From NCBI GenBank assembly GCA_021846225.1, contig JAJZCG010000024.1:1-34811 (forward strand): a stretch of 34,811 bases of DNA, given 5' to 3'. How positions within the stretch are numbered: position 1 is the first letter of the stretch; every line of letters begins with the position of its first letter. The DNA comes from Pseudomonadota bacterium (GTDB lineage Bacteria > Pseudomonadota > Alphaproteobacteria > Acetobacterales > Acetobacteraceae). The notes beneath the pieces are model-generated. The model saw only the letters and a program-made list of their open reading frames with translations, searched no databases and was not told where the DNA came from. Position numbers and translations under genes: made by a program. Below are positions 16,273 to 24,452 of this stretch, piece by piece.

Positions 16273-18066
16273 GCGCAGAACTTCCAGCTCCAGCCAGCGT
16301 TCTTCAGCCGTCACCAGGCGCTCCTGCGCCTCGGTGAGGGCGTTGGAGGCGGCTTTGAATTTTTTGATGTCTTTGTTGTAGAGGCCGGGCTCGGCGAGGA
16401 TGGCCTCGCTCTTCTTCACCGTGGCGTGGAGTTTTTCGATCTCGGCGGTCAGCGTTTTCAACTCGTGCTGCTGCTTGAAGGTCATTTTTCCCGCGGCCGG
16501 AGCAGCTGGCGCGTTGGTGGGCGCCAGCGCCGCGGTGCGGGCGGTGGTTTTCTGTTTTACCGGCTCGGCCAGAACATGGCCGCGCTGGGCCAGCATGTCA
16601 GAATAGCCGCCGGCGTATTCGACCCATTTGCCATCGCCCTCGGCCACCAGGGTTGAGGTGGCGACGCGGTCCAGAAAGTCACGGTCATGGCTGACGAGCA
16701 GGATGGTGCCGGGGTATTCGCCCAGCATTTCCTGCAGCAGGTCCAGGGTTTCCAGGTCGAGGTCGTTGGTTGGTTCGTCCAGGATGAGTAGGTTGGAGGG
16801 TTTGGCCAGGGCGGCGGCCAGCAAAAGCCGCCCCCGCTCGCCGCCTGAGAGGGTGCCGACCGGGGTGCGCGCCTGCTCGGGCTTGAAGAGGAAGTCCTTC
16901 ATGTAGCCGATGACGTGGCGGCTCTGCTCGCCGACCTGGACCGTGTCGCTCTTGCCGCCGGTGAGGGTGCTGGCCAGGGTCACCGCCGGGTCCAGCGCGG
17001 CGCGCTGTTGGTCGAGGGTGATGACGTTGAGGTTGGTGCCTAGTTTCAGCTCGCCGGAATCGGGTTGCTCCTGGCCGAGGAAGAGTTTCAGCAGCGTGGA
17101 TTTGCCAGCGCCATTGGGGCCGACGATGCCGAGCCGGTCGCCGCGCAGCACGCGCAGGGTGAGGTCCTTCACGATCGGCCGGGCGGCGTAGGATTTGTTG
17201 ATCTTGTCCGCCACCACCACCAGCTTGCCGGACGTTGCGGCATCGGCGGCGCCCATTTTGGCGGCTTCGCCCTGTTTGTTGTATTCGCGCTTGGCCTGGC
17301 GCAGCGCCGCCAGCCCGGCGACGCGCTTGACGTTGCGTTTGCGCCGCGCGGTGACGCCGTAGCGCAGCCAGTCTTCCTCACGCGCGATCTGGCGGCCGAG
17401 CTTATGGAAATCGCGCTCCTCCTGTTCCAGCACCTCGTCGCGCCAGGCCTCGAAATGGGCGAAGCCGCGGTCGAGCCTGCGGGTCTGGCCACGGTCCAGC
17501 CAGACGATGCTGCGGGAGAGTTTTTCGAGCAGACGGCGGTCATGGCTGATGAGGACGATGCCGGCGGAGAGGCTTTTCAGCTCGGATTCCAGCCATTCGA
17601 TGGCCGGAAGGTCGAGGTGGTTGGTGGGCTCGTCAAGCAGCAAAAGGTCGGGGTTGGGGGCCAGGGTGCGGGCCAGGGCGGCGCGGCGGGCCTCGCCGCC
17701 GGAGAGGTTTTTGGGCTTTTCCAGCCCGGTGAGGCCAAGCTGCTCCAGCAGATATTTGGCGCGGTAATGGTCATCGTTGGGGCCGAGGCCGTCCTCGACA
17801 TACTCCATGGTGTTGGCGAAGGCGGAGAGATCGGGCTCCTGCGGCAGGTAGCGCATGGTGGTGCCGGGTTGCAGGAAGCGGGTGCCGCCGTCGAAGGCGA
17901 TCTCGCCCGAGGCGATTTTGAGCAGGGTGGATTTGCCCGAGCCGTTGCGCCCGACCAGGCAGATGCGCTCGCCGGCGCCAACGCCGATCCCCGCGCCATC
18001 AAGCAGGGGGACGGAGCCGAGGGAGACACGGATATCGGTGAGGAGCAGCAGCGGAGGAGAAGCCAT
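16261..18066 (-). CDS. uup: ABC-F family ATPase, Uup-like
   Basis: A 601-residue soluble protein with two ABC ATPase domains and no membrane segments. The first Walker A is GRNGSGKST (39-47) with signature LSGGEARRAAL and Walker B LLLLDEPTNHLD. The second has GPNGAGKST, LSGGERGRLLL and LLILDEPTNDLD. The linker between domains is basic (TARRKRNVKRVAGLAAL). A C-terminal coiled coil (KMTFKQQHELKTLTAEIEKLHATV ... ALTEAQERLVTAEERWLELE, written as two parts) marks the Uup subgroup. ABC-F proteins act on the ribosome; Uup is also linked to DNA branch handling. It follows the flavoprotein gene by 31 bases on the same strand. Confidence 0.88.
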   Translation of the reverse strand: MASPPLLLLTDIRVSLGSVPLLDGAGIGVGAGERICLVGRNGSGKSTLLKIASGEIAFDGGTRFLQPGTTMRYLPQEPDLSAFANTMEYVEDGLGPNDDHYRAKYLLEQLGLTGLEKPKNLSGGEARRAALARTLAPNPDLLLLDEPTNHLDLPAIEWLESELKSLSAGIVLISHDRRLLEKLSRSIVWLDRGQTRRLDRGFAHFEAWRDEVLEQEERDFHKLGRQIAREEDWLRYGVTARRKRNVKRVAGLAALRQAKREYNKQGEAAKMGAADAATSGKLVVVADKINKSYAARPIVKDLTLRVLRGDRLGIVGPNGAGKSTLLKLFLGQEQPDSGELKLGTNLNVITLDQQRAALDPAVTLASTLTGGKSDTVQVGEQSRHVIGYMKDFLFKPEQARTPVGTLSGGERGRLLLAAALAKPSNLLILDEPTNDLDLETLDLLQEMLGEYPGTILLVSHDRDFLDRVATSTLVAEGDGKWVEYAGGYSDMLAQRGHVLAEPVKQKTTARTAALAPTNAPAAPAAGKMTFKQQHELKTLTAEIEKLHATVKKSEAILAEPGLYNKDIKKFKAASNALTEAQERLVTAEERWLELEVLREAG

Positions 18067-18097
18067 GCAGGGCTTGTGGCCGCAGATGCCCGCTAAC

Positions 18098-19309
18098 TCA
18101 AGGGGCGGCGGCGCAGGCGCGCCATGCCAGCACGCCGCGCGCGGCGGCGATGCCGGTGGCGAGGCAGGCTTGCAGCAGGTAGCCGCCGGTTGGGGCCTCC
18201 CAATCCAGCATCTCCCCGGCCGCGAACACGCCGGGGCGGCGGCGGAGCATCAGGTTTTCGTCCAGCTCGCCCAGCGCGATGCCCCCGGCGGTGGAGATGG
18301 CGCGCGCCAGGCCGGCGGGAGCGGTTAAGCGCAGCGGCAGGGATTTGATGAGCGGGGCCAGGGGTGTTGCATCGCCGGCATGGCGGGCCTCCTGCACCAG
18401 AGCGATGGCCGCCGGGGAGAGGCCGGCGCGCTTGCGCAGGATATTGGTGAGGGATTCGCTGCCGCCGCCCGCCAGGCGGGTGGTCAGGGTCTCGGCGGTG
18501 AGGTCCGGGCGCAGATCGAGGCGCAGTTCGGCCATGCCGTCGCGGGCGATGAGATCACGCGCGGGGGCTGAAAGCGCATAAACGGCGCCGCCCTCGACGC
18601 CCTCGCGGGTGAGCATCAGCTCGCCGGGGACGCTCTGCCCGGCGCAGGAGAGGGTGATGCGCTTGAGCGGAGTGCCCGCGAAGCGCTGCGAGAGGTGCTG
18701 TGACCAATTCACCCTGAAGCCGCAGTTGGCCGGGCGCAAAGGGGAGATGTGGACATCGGGCAGCAGCGCGGTCCAGCCGCCATCGGCGCCCAGGCGGGGC
18801 CAGGAGGCGCCGCCCAGAGCCAGGACCACGGCATCGGCGGCATAAGTGGCGCCATCGGCAAATTGCAGGCGGCCGGTGGCGTCCCAGCCGGTCCAGCTGG
18901 CGCGGGTGACAAGCTGCACGCCCAAGGCCGCCAGCCGCTTGATCCAGGCGCGCAGCAGGGGGCTGGCTTTCATGGCTGTGGGGAATACGCGGCCGCTGCT
19001 GCCCACGAACGTCGGCTGGCCGAGCCCGGCGCACCAGGCGCGCAGCGCCTCGGGCGGGAAAGCGGCAAGACGGGGAGACATCCAGCCCGCCGCCGGGCCA
19101 TAGCGGGTGAGGAAGCGCTCCATCGGCTCGGAATGAGTGATGTTGAGGCCGCCGCGCCCGGCCATCAGAAATTTACGCCCGAGGCTTGGCATACGCTCAA
19201 ACACGGTGACGGCCAGACCGGCCTGGGCCAGCGTCTCGGCGGCCATCAGCCCGGCGGGGCCGCCGCCGATGATCGCGGCGCGGTAAGGAGGGGGGAGCGG
19301 CTCAGTCAC
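18098..19309 (-). CDS. FAD-dependent oxidoreductase, TIGR03862/HI0933-like flavoprotein
   Basis: A 403-residue cytoplasmic flavoprotein. The N-terminal dinucleotide-binding motif is IIGGGPAGLMAAETLAQAGLAVTVFER, followed by the family stretch GRKFLMAGRGGLNITHSE. The C-terminal FAD contact is VFAAGEMLDWEAPTGGYLLQACLATG. These fit the HI0933/TIGR03862 group, which has no established reaction. The start is GTG at 19307-19309, only 6 bases after the ATPase stop, with AAGGGC upstream, so it is co-transcribed with the proton ATPase. Whether the two work together is unknown. Confidence 0.88.
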   Translation of the reverse strand: MTEPLPPPYRAAIIGGGPAGLMAAETLAQAGLAVTVFERMPSLGRKFLMAGRGGLNITHSEPMERFLTRYGPAAGWMSPRLAAFPPEALRAWCAGLGQPTFVGSSGRVFPTAMKASPLLRAWIKRLAALGVQLVTRASWTGWDATGRLQFADGATYAADAVVLALGGASWPRLGADGGWTALLPDVHISPLRPANCGFRVNWSQHLSQRFAGTPLKRITLSCAGQSVPGELMLTREGVEGGAVYALSAPARDLIARDGMAELRLDLRPDLTAETLTTRLAGGGSESLTNILRKRAGLSPAAIALVQEARHAGDATPLAPLIKSLPLRLTAPAGLARAISTAGGIALGELDENLMLRRRPGVFAAGEMLDWEAPTGGYLLQACLATGIAAARGVLAWRACAAAP

Positions 19310-19315
19310 GCGCCC

Positions 19316-21649
19316 TTATGCACCGGGCAACGGGGGAAATGCCACCTCTCCAACCGGGCGATGCAGAACCCGCCCGGCAAGGCGCTTTAAAACATCGAGC
19401 AGGAGCAGGAACAGCAGCGCGCTGGCGGTGATCGCGGACAGGATGACGGGGCCGAGCGGCGCCATGAGGATGCCCCAGCCGGCGGCGGCAAGGCTGGAGC
19501 CAACCATGGCGGCGGTTGCCGCCGCCAGCCACGGGCCCGGCGCGGAGGACCAGAACCAGCGCTCCTCGCGCACCACATAAACGCTGGCCTGCACCGCCAG
19601 CATGAGGGTGAGAAACGAGAGCGTGCGGATTTGCGGCAGCGGCAGATGCCAGAGCGCGCGCCCGGCCAGCAGCATCAGCGTGACGTAGCCCAGCGTCGCC
19701 AGCCCGTAGAGGCAGCCCTCGGCGATGATGCGCCCGATCCGCCAATGGCGGGGATGCGCGCTTGGCAACGCGCTGTCGGTGGTGATCGCCATGGTGAGGA
19801 AGTCGTTCACGATGAGGAGCAGCACCATGAGCAGCGGGGTGAGCACCGCGTGGCCGGTGATGACCAGACCCAGCGCCAGATAGGCGGCAAAGGCGATTTT
19901 ACGCACCACCATGGTGAGCGTGTAGGTGCGGATGCGCTGGAAGGCGGCGCGGCCCTCGCGGATGGCGTCGAGAATCCCGGCCAGCCCGGGCGAGGTGAGC
20001 ACCAAACCGGCGGCGGCCTTGGCGACATCGGTGGCGCTTGAAACCGCGATGCCCATTTGCGCCTGGCGCAGGGCCGGGGCGTCGTTGGTGCCATCGCCGC
20101 ACATGCCGACCACATGGCCCCCGCGCTGGAACAGCTTGACCAGCCGGAACTTCTGCTCAGGGAACACACCTGCAAAAACACTGAAATCATCGGGGGTTTT
20201 GAGTGTCTCCAGGGTTGCTGAGTCACACACCGGGCCGGTGATGCCGACCGCGCGGGCGATTACCGCGGCGGTCTCGGGGGCGTCGCCCGTGACCATGACG
20301 ACACGCACCCCCAGCGCGCGCAGGGAGGCGATGAGGCCCGGCGCATCCTCGCGCGGCGGGTCGGCGAGGCCGAGCAGGCCGAGCAGCTGCGGCGTGCCGC
20401 CGGTGATGCGCGCGACGGCCAAAATCCGGCATCCGGCTTGCGCGAGGCGCTGACGCGCGGCTTCCTGCTCCGGGGACAGCCCCGCGGGGAGCAAGGCGCC
20501 GGGCGCGCCTTTGCGCAGCAGATCGCCGTTTGGCAGGCTCGCCTGGGCGTATTTGCGGGCGGGATCAAACGGGGCGAAGGCGGTAACGGGGGGCACCGGC
20601 ACGGCGCGCGCGCGCGCGGCATCAATGATGACCTGATCGACCGGATCGCCGCCCTCCGAGGAGGCGGCGGCGGCGGCGGCCAGCACGGCGCCCTCATCGG
20701 CGCCGCCACAACAGGCGATGCTCTGAATCGAGAGCGCATTTTTGGTCAGCGTGCCGGTTTTGTCCGTACAGAGCAGACTCATCGTCGCCGCCTCGTTGAT
20801 GGCGGCAAGCCGGGTTGGCAGCACCGCGCCGCGTACCAGGGTGCGCGCGGAGAGCGCGGCGGCGAGGGTGAAGGTGGAGGGCAGCGCCACCGGGATGGAG
20901 GCCAGCAGCGCGGTGAGCAGCAGGGGCACTGATTCATCGAAGCTGCGGCCGATCTCATGCGCGTAGACCAGCATCGCCAGCACGATGGCGCCGTTGATGA
21001 GCGCCAGGTCGCGCACCACGGCCAGCACCGCGCGCTGTTCACCGCTGACGCTGCGGGCATCCTGCACCAGCGAGGCGGTTTTGCCGAAATAGGTGCGCGC
21101 GCCGGTGGCGCTGACAACCCCTGTGGCCTCGCCCTGGCGGACCATGGCGCCGGCATAGGCAGTGTCTCCGGCTTTGCGTTCAACCGGCAGGGATTCGCCG
21201 GTGAGCATTGATTGGTCAATGAGGGCCGTGCCGGCGGTGATTTTGACATCGGCCGGGACCACCGCGCCGAGCGCGAGCTTGACCAGATCGCCGGGGACGA
21301 GCCCGGCGGCATCAATGCGCATCCACGCGCCATCGCGCCGGACCGAGGCCATGACCGCGAGTTTTTGGCGAAGGGCATCCACCGCGCCCTTGGCGCGCGC
21401 CTCCTGGCTGAGGCCAAGAAGGGCGTTGAAGATGAGCAAGACCGCGATGACGAGCGCCTGCGGGCCGTGCCCGAGAAAGAGTTCCAGCAGGATTGTGGCC
21501 TCAAGCATCCAGGACAGCGGGGTCCAGAGTTTTTCCGCCAGGGCGCGCGGCCAGCCCTGCGTGGTTGCAGCCACCGCGTTCGGGCCGAATTGTTGCAGCC
21601 GCGATGCGGCTTCGGCGCTGGAGAGGTCAGGTCCGGTTTGCGTGTCCAT
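19316..21649 (-). CDS. Plasma-membrane proton-efflux P-type ATPase (P3A)
   Basis: A 777-residue P-type ATPase. Motifs in order are GLSQEARAKGAVDALRQKL (79-97), the actuator TGES (150-153), SIPVALPSTF in TM4 (251-260), the phosphorylation site DKTGTLT (Asp296), the hinge motif MCGDGTNDAPALRQAQMG, and about ten membrane helices. IPVALP with no CPC motif and no Ca/Na-type TM6 residues fits the P3A proton pumps rather than metal or calcium pumps. It would export protons using ATP, useful for pH balance in acid. ATG 21649 has GGAGAG upstream. It is divergent from the thiosulfate operon and leads an operon with the flavoprotein and perhaps the ABC-F gene. Confidence 0.9.
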   Translation of the reverse strand: MDTQTGPDLSSAEAASRLQQFGPNAVAATTQGWPRALAEKLWTPLSWMLEATILLELFLGHGPQALVIAVLLIFNALLGLSQEARAKGAVDALRQKLAVMASVRRDGAWMRIDAAGLVPGDLVKLALGAVVPADVKITAGTALIDQSMLTGESLPVERKAGDTAYAGAMVRQGEATGVVSATGARTYFGKTASLVQDARSVSGEQRAVLAVVRDLALINGAIVLAMLVYAHEIGRSFDESVPLLLTALLASIPVALPSTFTLAAALSARTLVRGAVLPTRLAAINEAATMSLLCTDKTGTLTKNALSIQSIACCGGADEGAVLAAAAAASSEGGDPVDQVIIDAARARAVPVPPVTAFAPFDPARKYAQASLPNGDLLRKGAPGALLPAGLSPEQEAARQRLAQAGCRILAVARITGGTPQLLGLLGLADPPREDAPGLIASLRALGVRVVMVTGDAPETAAVIARAVGITGPVCDSATLETLKTPDDFSVFAGVFPEQKFRLVKLFQRGGHVVGMCGDGTNDAPALRQAQMGIAVSSATDVAKAAAGLVLTSPGLAGILDAIREGRAAFQRIRTYTLTMVVRKIAFAAYLALGLVITGHAVLTPLLMVLLLIVNDFLTMAITTDSALPSAHPRHWRIGRIIAEGCLYGLATLGYVTLMLLAGRALWHLPLPQIRTLSFLTLMLAVQASVYVVREERWFWSSAPGPWLAAATAAMVGSSLAAAGWGILMAPLGPVILSAITASALLFLLLLDVLKRLAGRVLHRPVGEVAFPPLPGA

Positions 21650-21859
21650 TTTGTTGTCTCTCCGGTTTGTTGTCAGCAGGGGGCGAATGCTTACCGTTGA
21701 ATGTCATTTCTGTAACAATGCCGTGGCGCGCCAGGCATTTATCCGCAAAACCGATCATTCCAATCAAGATATCTAATTGTATAGCAAATTCAATGAGTAT
21801 AGCGTTAGTTCCTCTGAGCACGAGCCAGGCTTTCATTAAAAACATAAGAGGAATTTTCC

Positions 21860-22684
21860 ATGTCGCAGGATTCGAATCAGACCAATTCCGCCGAAGGTGC
21901 CGCCAACCGCCGCAGTCTGTTGCGCGGTATCGGGCTTTCCATCGGTACGGTGGGTCTTACGGCGATGGCAATGCAAACCGCGGCGGCCGATACACCCGCC
22001 GGGCCGCTGGAGCCGAAATCAGCCGCCACGCTGGCGGCGCTGACCGCGAAACTGGCCGCGCTGCCCCGCCGCCGGGATTTCAAGACCGTGCCGATGATTC
22101 TTACCTCACCCAGCCAATGGGACAGCGAGGCGCTGGACGCGGTGATCGCCTACCGGGGCGGGCCCAAGCAGGTGTGGGACAATACCGTGATCGAGAGCCC
22201 CTGGCTCAACCTGATGCGCAATGCGCTGAACGCACAGGTATGGTCCTGGAAGCATCCTGATTTTCTCGCGGTTTCCGCCACGCACGGCACCGCGCATCTG
22301 GCGCTTTATGATGAAATGATCTGGGACAAATACAAGCTGGCGGATGTGACCAAGGGCAAGTTCGCGACGAATACGCTGATCGATGTTCCGGCTGCGGCAT
22401 CGGTTGCCGCGTCGGACTTCAACAATCCTGCCGGCGCGTTTTCTCCGGCCGACAACAGCATTACGGTGTTGCAGCGCCGGGGGGTGGTGTTTATCGGCTG
22501 CCACAACGCGATCTGGGAATTTTCCGGCGGGTTACTGAAAAATGGCGTGAATCCCGACAATCTTTCGCACGAGGCGCTGGCGGCGGAGCTTACCAACCAT
22601 CTCATTCCAGGCGTGGTGCTGAGCCCTGGCGTGGTGGGGACGCTGCCGGAGCTGCAAAAAGCGGGATTTGCTTACGCCGCGTGA
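21860..22684 (+). CDS. Tat-exported DsrE-like protein
   Basis: A 274-residue protein with a twin-arginine signal: NRRSLLRG (Arg17-Arg18), a mild hydrophobic stretch and a likely cut after AAA near residue 43. The C-terminal half resembles the DsrE/DsrF fold, with LQRRGVVFIGCHNAIWEFSGG (Cys214) and the typical ending PGVVLSPGVVGTLPELQKAGFAYA. DsrE-type proteins carry sulfur on a cysteine; here the protein would work in the periplasm. GAGG precedes the ATG by 8 bases. It is the first gene of the operon with the binding protein, cytochrome and TsdA, which supports a sulfur role. The central region (60-190) is not one I recognise. Confidence 0.72.
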   Translation: MSQDSNQTNSAEGAANRRSLLRGIGLSIGTVGLTAMAMQTAAADTPAGPLEPKSAATLAALTAKLAALPRRRDFKTVPMILTSPSQWDSEALDAVIAYRGGPKQVWDNTVIESPWLNLMRNALNAQVWSWKHPDFLAVSATHGTAHLALYDEMIWDKYKLADVTKGKFATNTLIDVPAAASVAASDFNNPAGAFSPADNSITVLQRRGVVFIGCHNAIWEFSGGLLKNGVNPDNLSHEALAAELTNHLIPGVVLSPGVVGTLPELQKAGFAYAA

Positions 22685-22732
22685 TGGTGTTGCCAGACTC
22701 TCATTCGTTGTTTTCATGAAAAGAGCGGACTC

Positions 22733-23797
22733 ATGCGCTTGAAGAAATCCATGTTGACCAGGGGTATCCAGGCCGTTGCCGTGTTGGCGATGGCGGCCGC
22801 GATGACTGGGAATGCGCGCGCCCAGCCCGCCAGCGCCACGCCGGCGGATAGCGGCTGGAACGGCAAGGCGCAGCCGCCGCGCTATGAAGGGCAGATTTTT
22901 CCGCCCTGGCAGCATGGCGAGAATAACGGCGCGGTGAACAAGGGTTTTGAGTTCACCGTGCCGGAAGTTGATGTGATGGCGGATTTCCACGGTGATCTCT
23001 CAGACCCGAAACTCGTGCTTTATGTAGGCGGCAACTATTATTTTGCGATGGCGCCGCTGGTGGCGGCGTTTGAGCAGCAGAACCCGCAATATAAGGGACG
23101 CATTTTTTATGTGACGATTCCGCCGGGAATGCTGGTGAGCGCGATGAAGGCAGGAGGGACTTTCACCTCCGGCAACATGACGTTCACGGCGCGGCCGGAT
23201 GCTTATTTCGCCGGGTTGAAGAAGGTTGAGGCGCTGATTGCCGCGGGCGAACTCACCGGCCCGGCGGTGCCTTATGTCACCAATAACCTCACGATCATGG
23301 TGCCCAAGGGCAACCCCGCGCATATCACGGGGCTGGCGGATCTGGGCAGGCCGGGGCTGCGCCTGGTGATGCCCAACCCGGCGTTTGAGGGCATCGCGCG
23401 GCAAATTCAGGCCTCGCTGGTGAAGGCGGGAGGCGCAGCGCTGGAGAAGCAGGTTTATGAGACCGGCGTTGCCAACGGCACGACAATTCTCACCCATATC
23501 CACCACCGGCAGACGCCGCTGTTTCTGATGCAGGGGTTGGCGGATGCGGGCATCACCTGGAAGTCGGAGGCGGTGTTCCAGGAGCAGGCGGGGCATCCGA
23601 TCAGCGATGTTCCCATCGCCGCCGCCCTGAATACGACCGCGATTTATGCCGGGGCGATGGTGAAAGGGGCGGCGCACCCGGATGCCGCCAAGGCGTGGCT
23701 GGCGTTCATCCACTCGCCCGCCGCGCTGGCAATTTTCGAACGTTATGACTTCAAACCCTATAAGGGGAGCGCGCCAAGCCAGGCCCCCGCGGGATAG
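22733..23797 (+). CDS. Orphan periplasmic solute-binding protein (ModA-like)
   Basis: A 354-residue protein with a Sec signal peptide ending NARA-Q near residue 30. The core is a type II binding-protein fold of the molybdate-binding ModA/SBP_bac_11 kind: LVLYVGGNYYFAMAPLVAAFEQQNP, VPYVTNNLTIMVPKGNPAHITGLADLGRPGLRL, and a C-terminal AAKAWLAFIHSPAALAIFERYDFKPY. No permease or ATPase gene is near; instead it sits between a DsrE-like gene and two cytochromes. The ligand is unknown. It may bind a sulfur oxyanion such as thiosulfate or tetrathionate for the enzymes next to it, which is inference. AGAG lies upstream of the ATG. Confidence 0.78.
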   Translation: MRLKKSMLTRGIQAVAVLAMAAAMTGNARAQPASATPADSGWNGKAQPPRYEGQIFPPWQHGENNGAVNKGFEFTVPEVDVMADFHGDLSDPKLVLYVGGNYYFAMAPLVAAFEQQNPQYKGRIFYVTIPPGMLVSAMKAGGTFTSGNMTFTARPDAYFAGLKKVEALIAAGELTGPAVPYVTNNLTIMVPKGNPAHITGLADLGRPGLRLVMPNPAFEGIARQIQASLVKAGGAALEKQVYETGVANGTTILTHIHHRQTPLFLMQGLADAGITWKSEAVFQEQAGHPISDVPIAAALNTTAIYAGAMVKGAAHPDAAKAWLAFIHSPAALAIFERYDFKPYKGSAPSQAPAG

Positions 23798-23813
23798 CAG
23801 GACAGGAAACGCC

Positions 23814-24452
23814 ATGAACCGGATTCTATGTGGTCTCGTGATTGCGCTGATTGCCGGCCTTGGCTGGCCACAGAGGAGCGTGGCGGCGCCGCCACAGGCA
23901 AGCCAATGCGCGGCCTGCCACGGCGCCAACGGCATGGGGAACCAGGCTGCCGGGTTTCCCGCGCTGGCGGGCCTGCCAGCGCCGTATCTGCGGGCGCAGC
24001 TCGATGCATTCAAAAGCAAAGAGCGCGCCAACGCGACCATGGCCGGGATGGCAGCCCCGCTGACCGGCGCGGAGATGGCCGCGCTGAGCGATTATTACGC
24101 CGCCCTGCCGGTTGCACCGGCGCCATTGCCCCCTGCCCCGCCCACGGGCCCGGGCGCCGCGCTGGCGCAGCGGGGCGACTGGCAAGCGGGGGTGGCCGAT
24201 GGCATTCCCTCCTGTGATTCCTGCCACGGCGCTGGCGGCCTGGGCGTTGGCACGCAGTTTCCGCGCCTCGCGGGGCAGCCGGCGGTGTATCTGGCGGCGC
24301 AATTAAACGGCTGGCGGGATGGCACGCGCAAAACCGGGCCGATGGGGCTGATGGCGGCGGTGGCACGCCGGCTCACCCCGGCGCAGATTACCGCCGTTAC
24401 CGCCTATTATGCCGCCCTGCCCGCCAACCCTGCTAACGGAGCGAAGCCATGA
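23814..24452 (+). CDS. Periplasmic dihaem cytochrome c, c4-like
   Basis: A 212-residue exported cytochrome with a signal peptide (MNRILCGLVIALIAGLGWPQRSVAA) and two similar halves. Haem motifs are CAACH (32-36) and CDSCH (134-138). Each is followed by the c4-type PxLAGLPAPYLRAQLDAF or PRLAGQPAVYLAAQLNGW and by candidate Met ligands (Met77/Met80 and Met177/Met180). A Pro-rich linker (about 100-115) joins the halves. It probably accepts electrons from the TsdA-like enzyme encoded next and passes them to a terminal oxidase. AGGA precedes ATG 23814; the stop overlaps the tsdA start by 4 bases (ATGA). Confidence 0.9.
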   Translation: MNRILCGLVIALIAGLGWPQRSVAAPPQASQCAACHGANGMGNQAAGFPALAGLPAPYLRAQLDAFKSKERANATMAGMAAPLTGAEMAALSDYYAALPVAPAPLPPAPPTGPGAALAQRGDWQAGVADGIPSCDSCHGAGGLGVGTQFPRLAGQPAVYLAAQLNGWRDGTRKTGPMGLMAAVARRLTPAQITAVTAYYAALPANPANGAKP

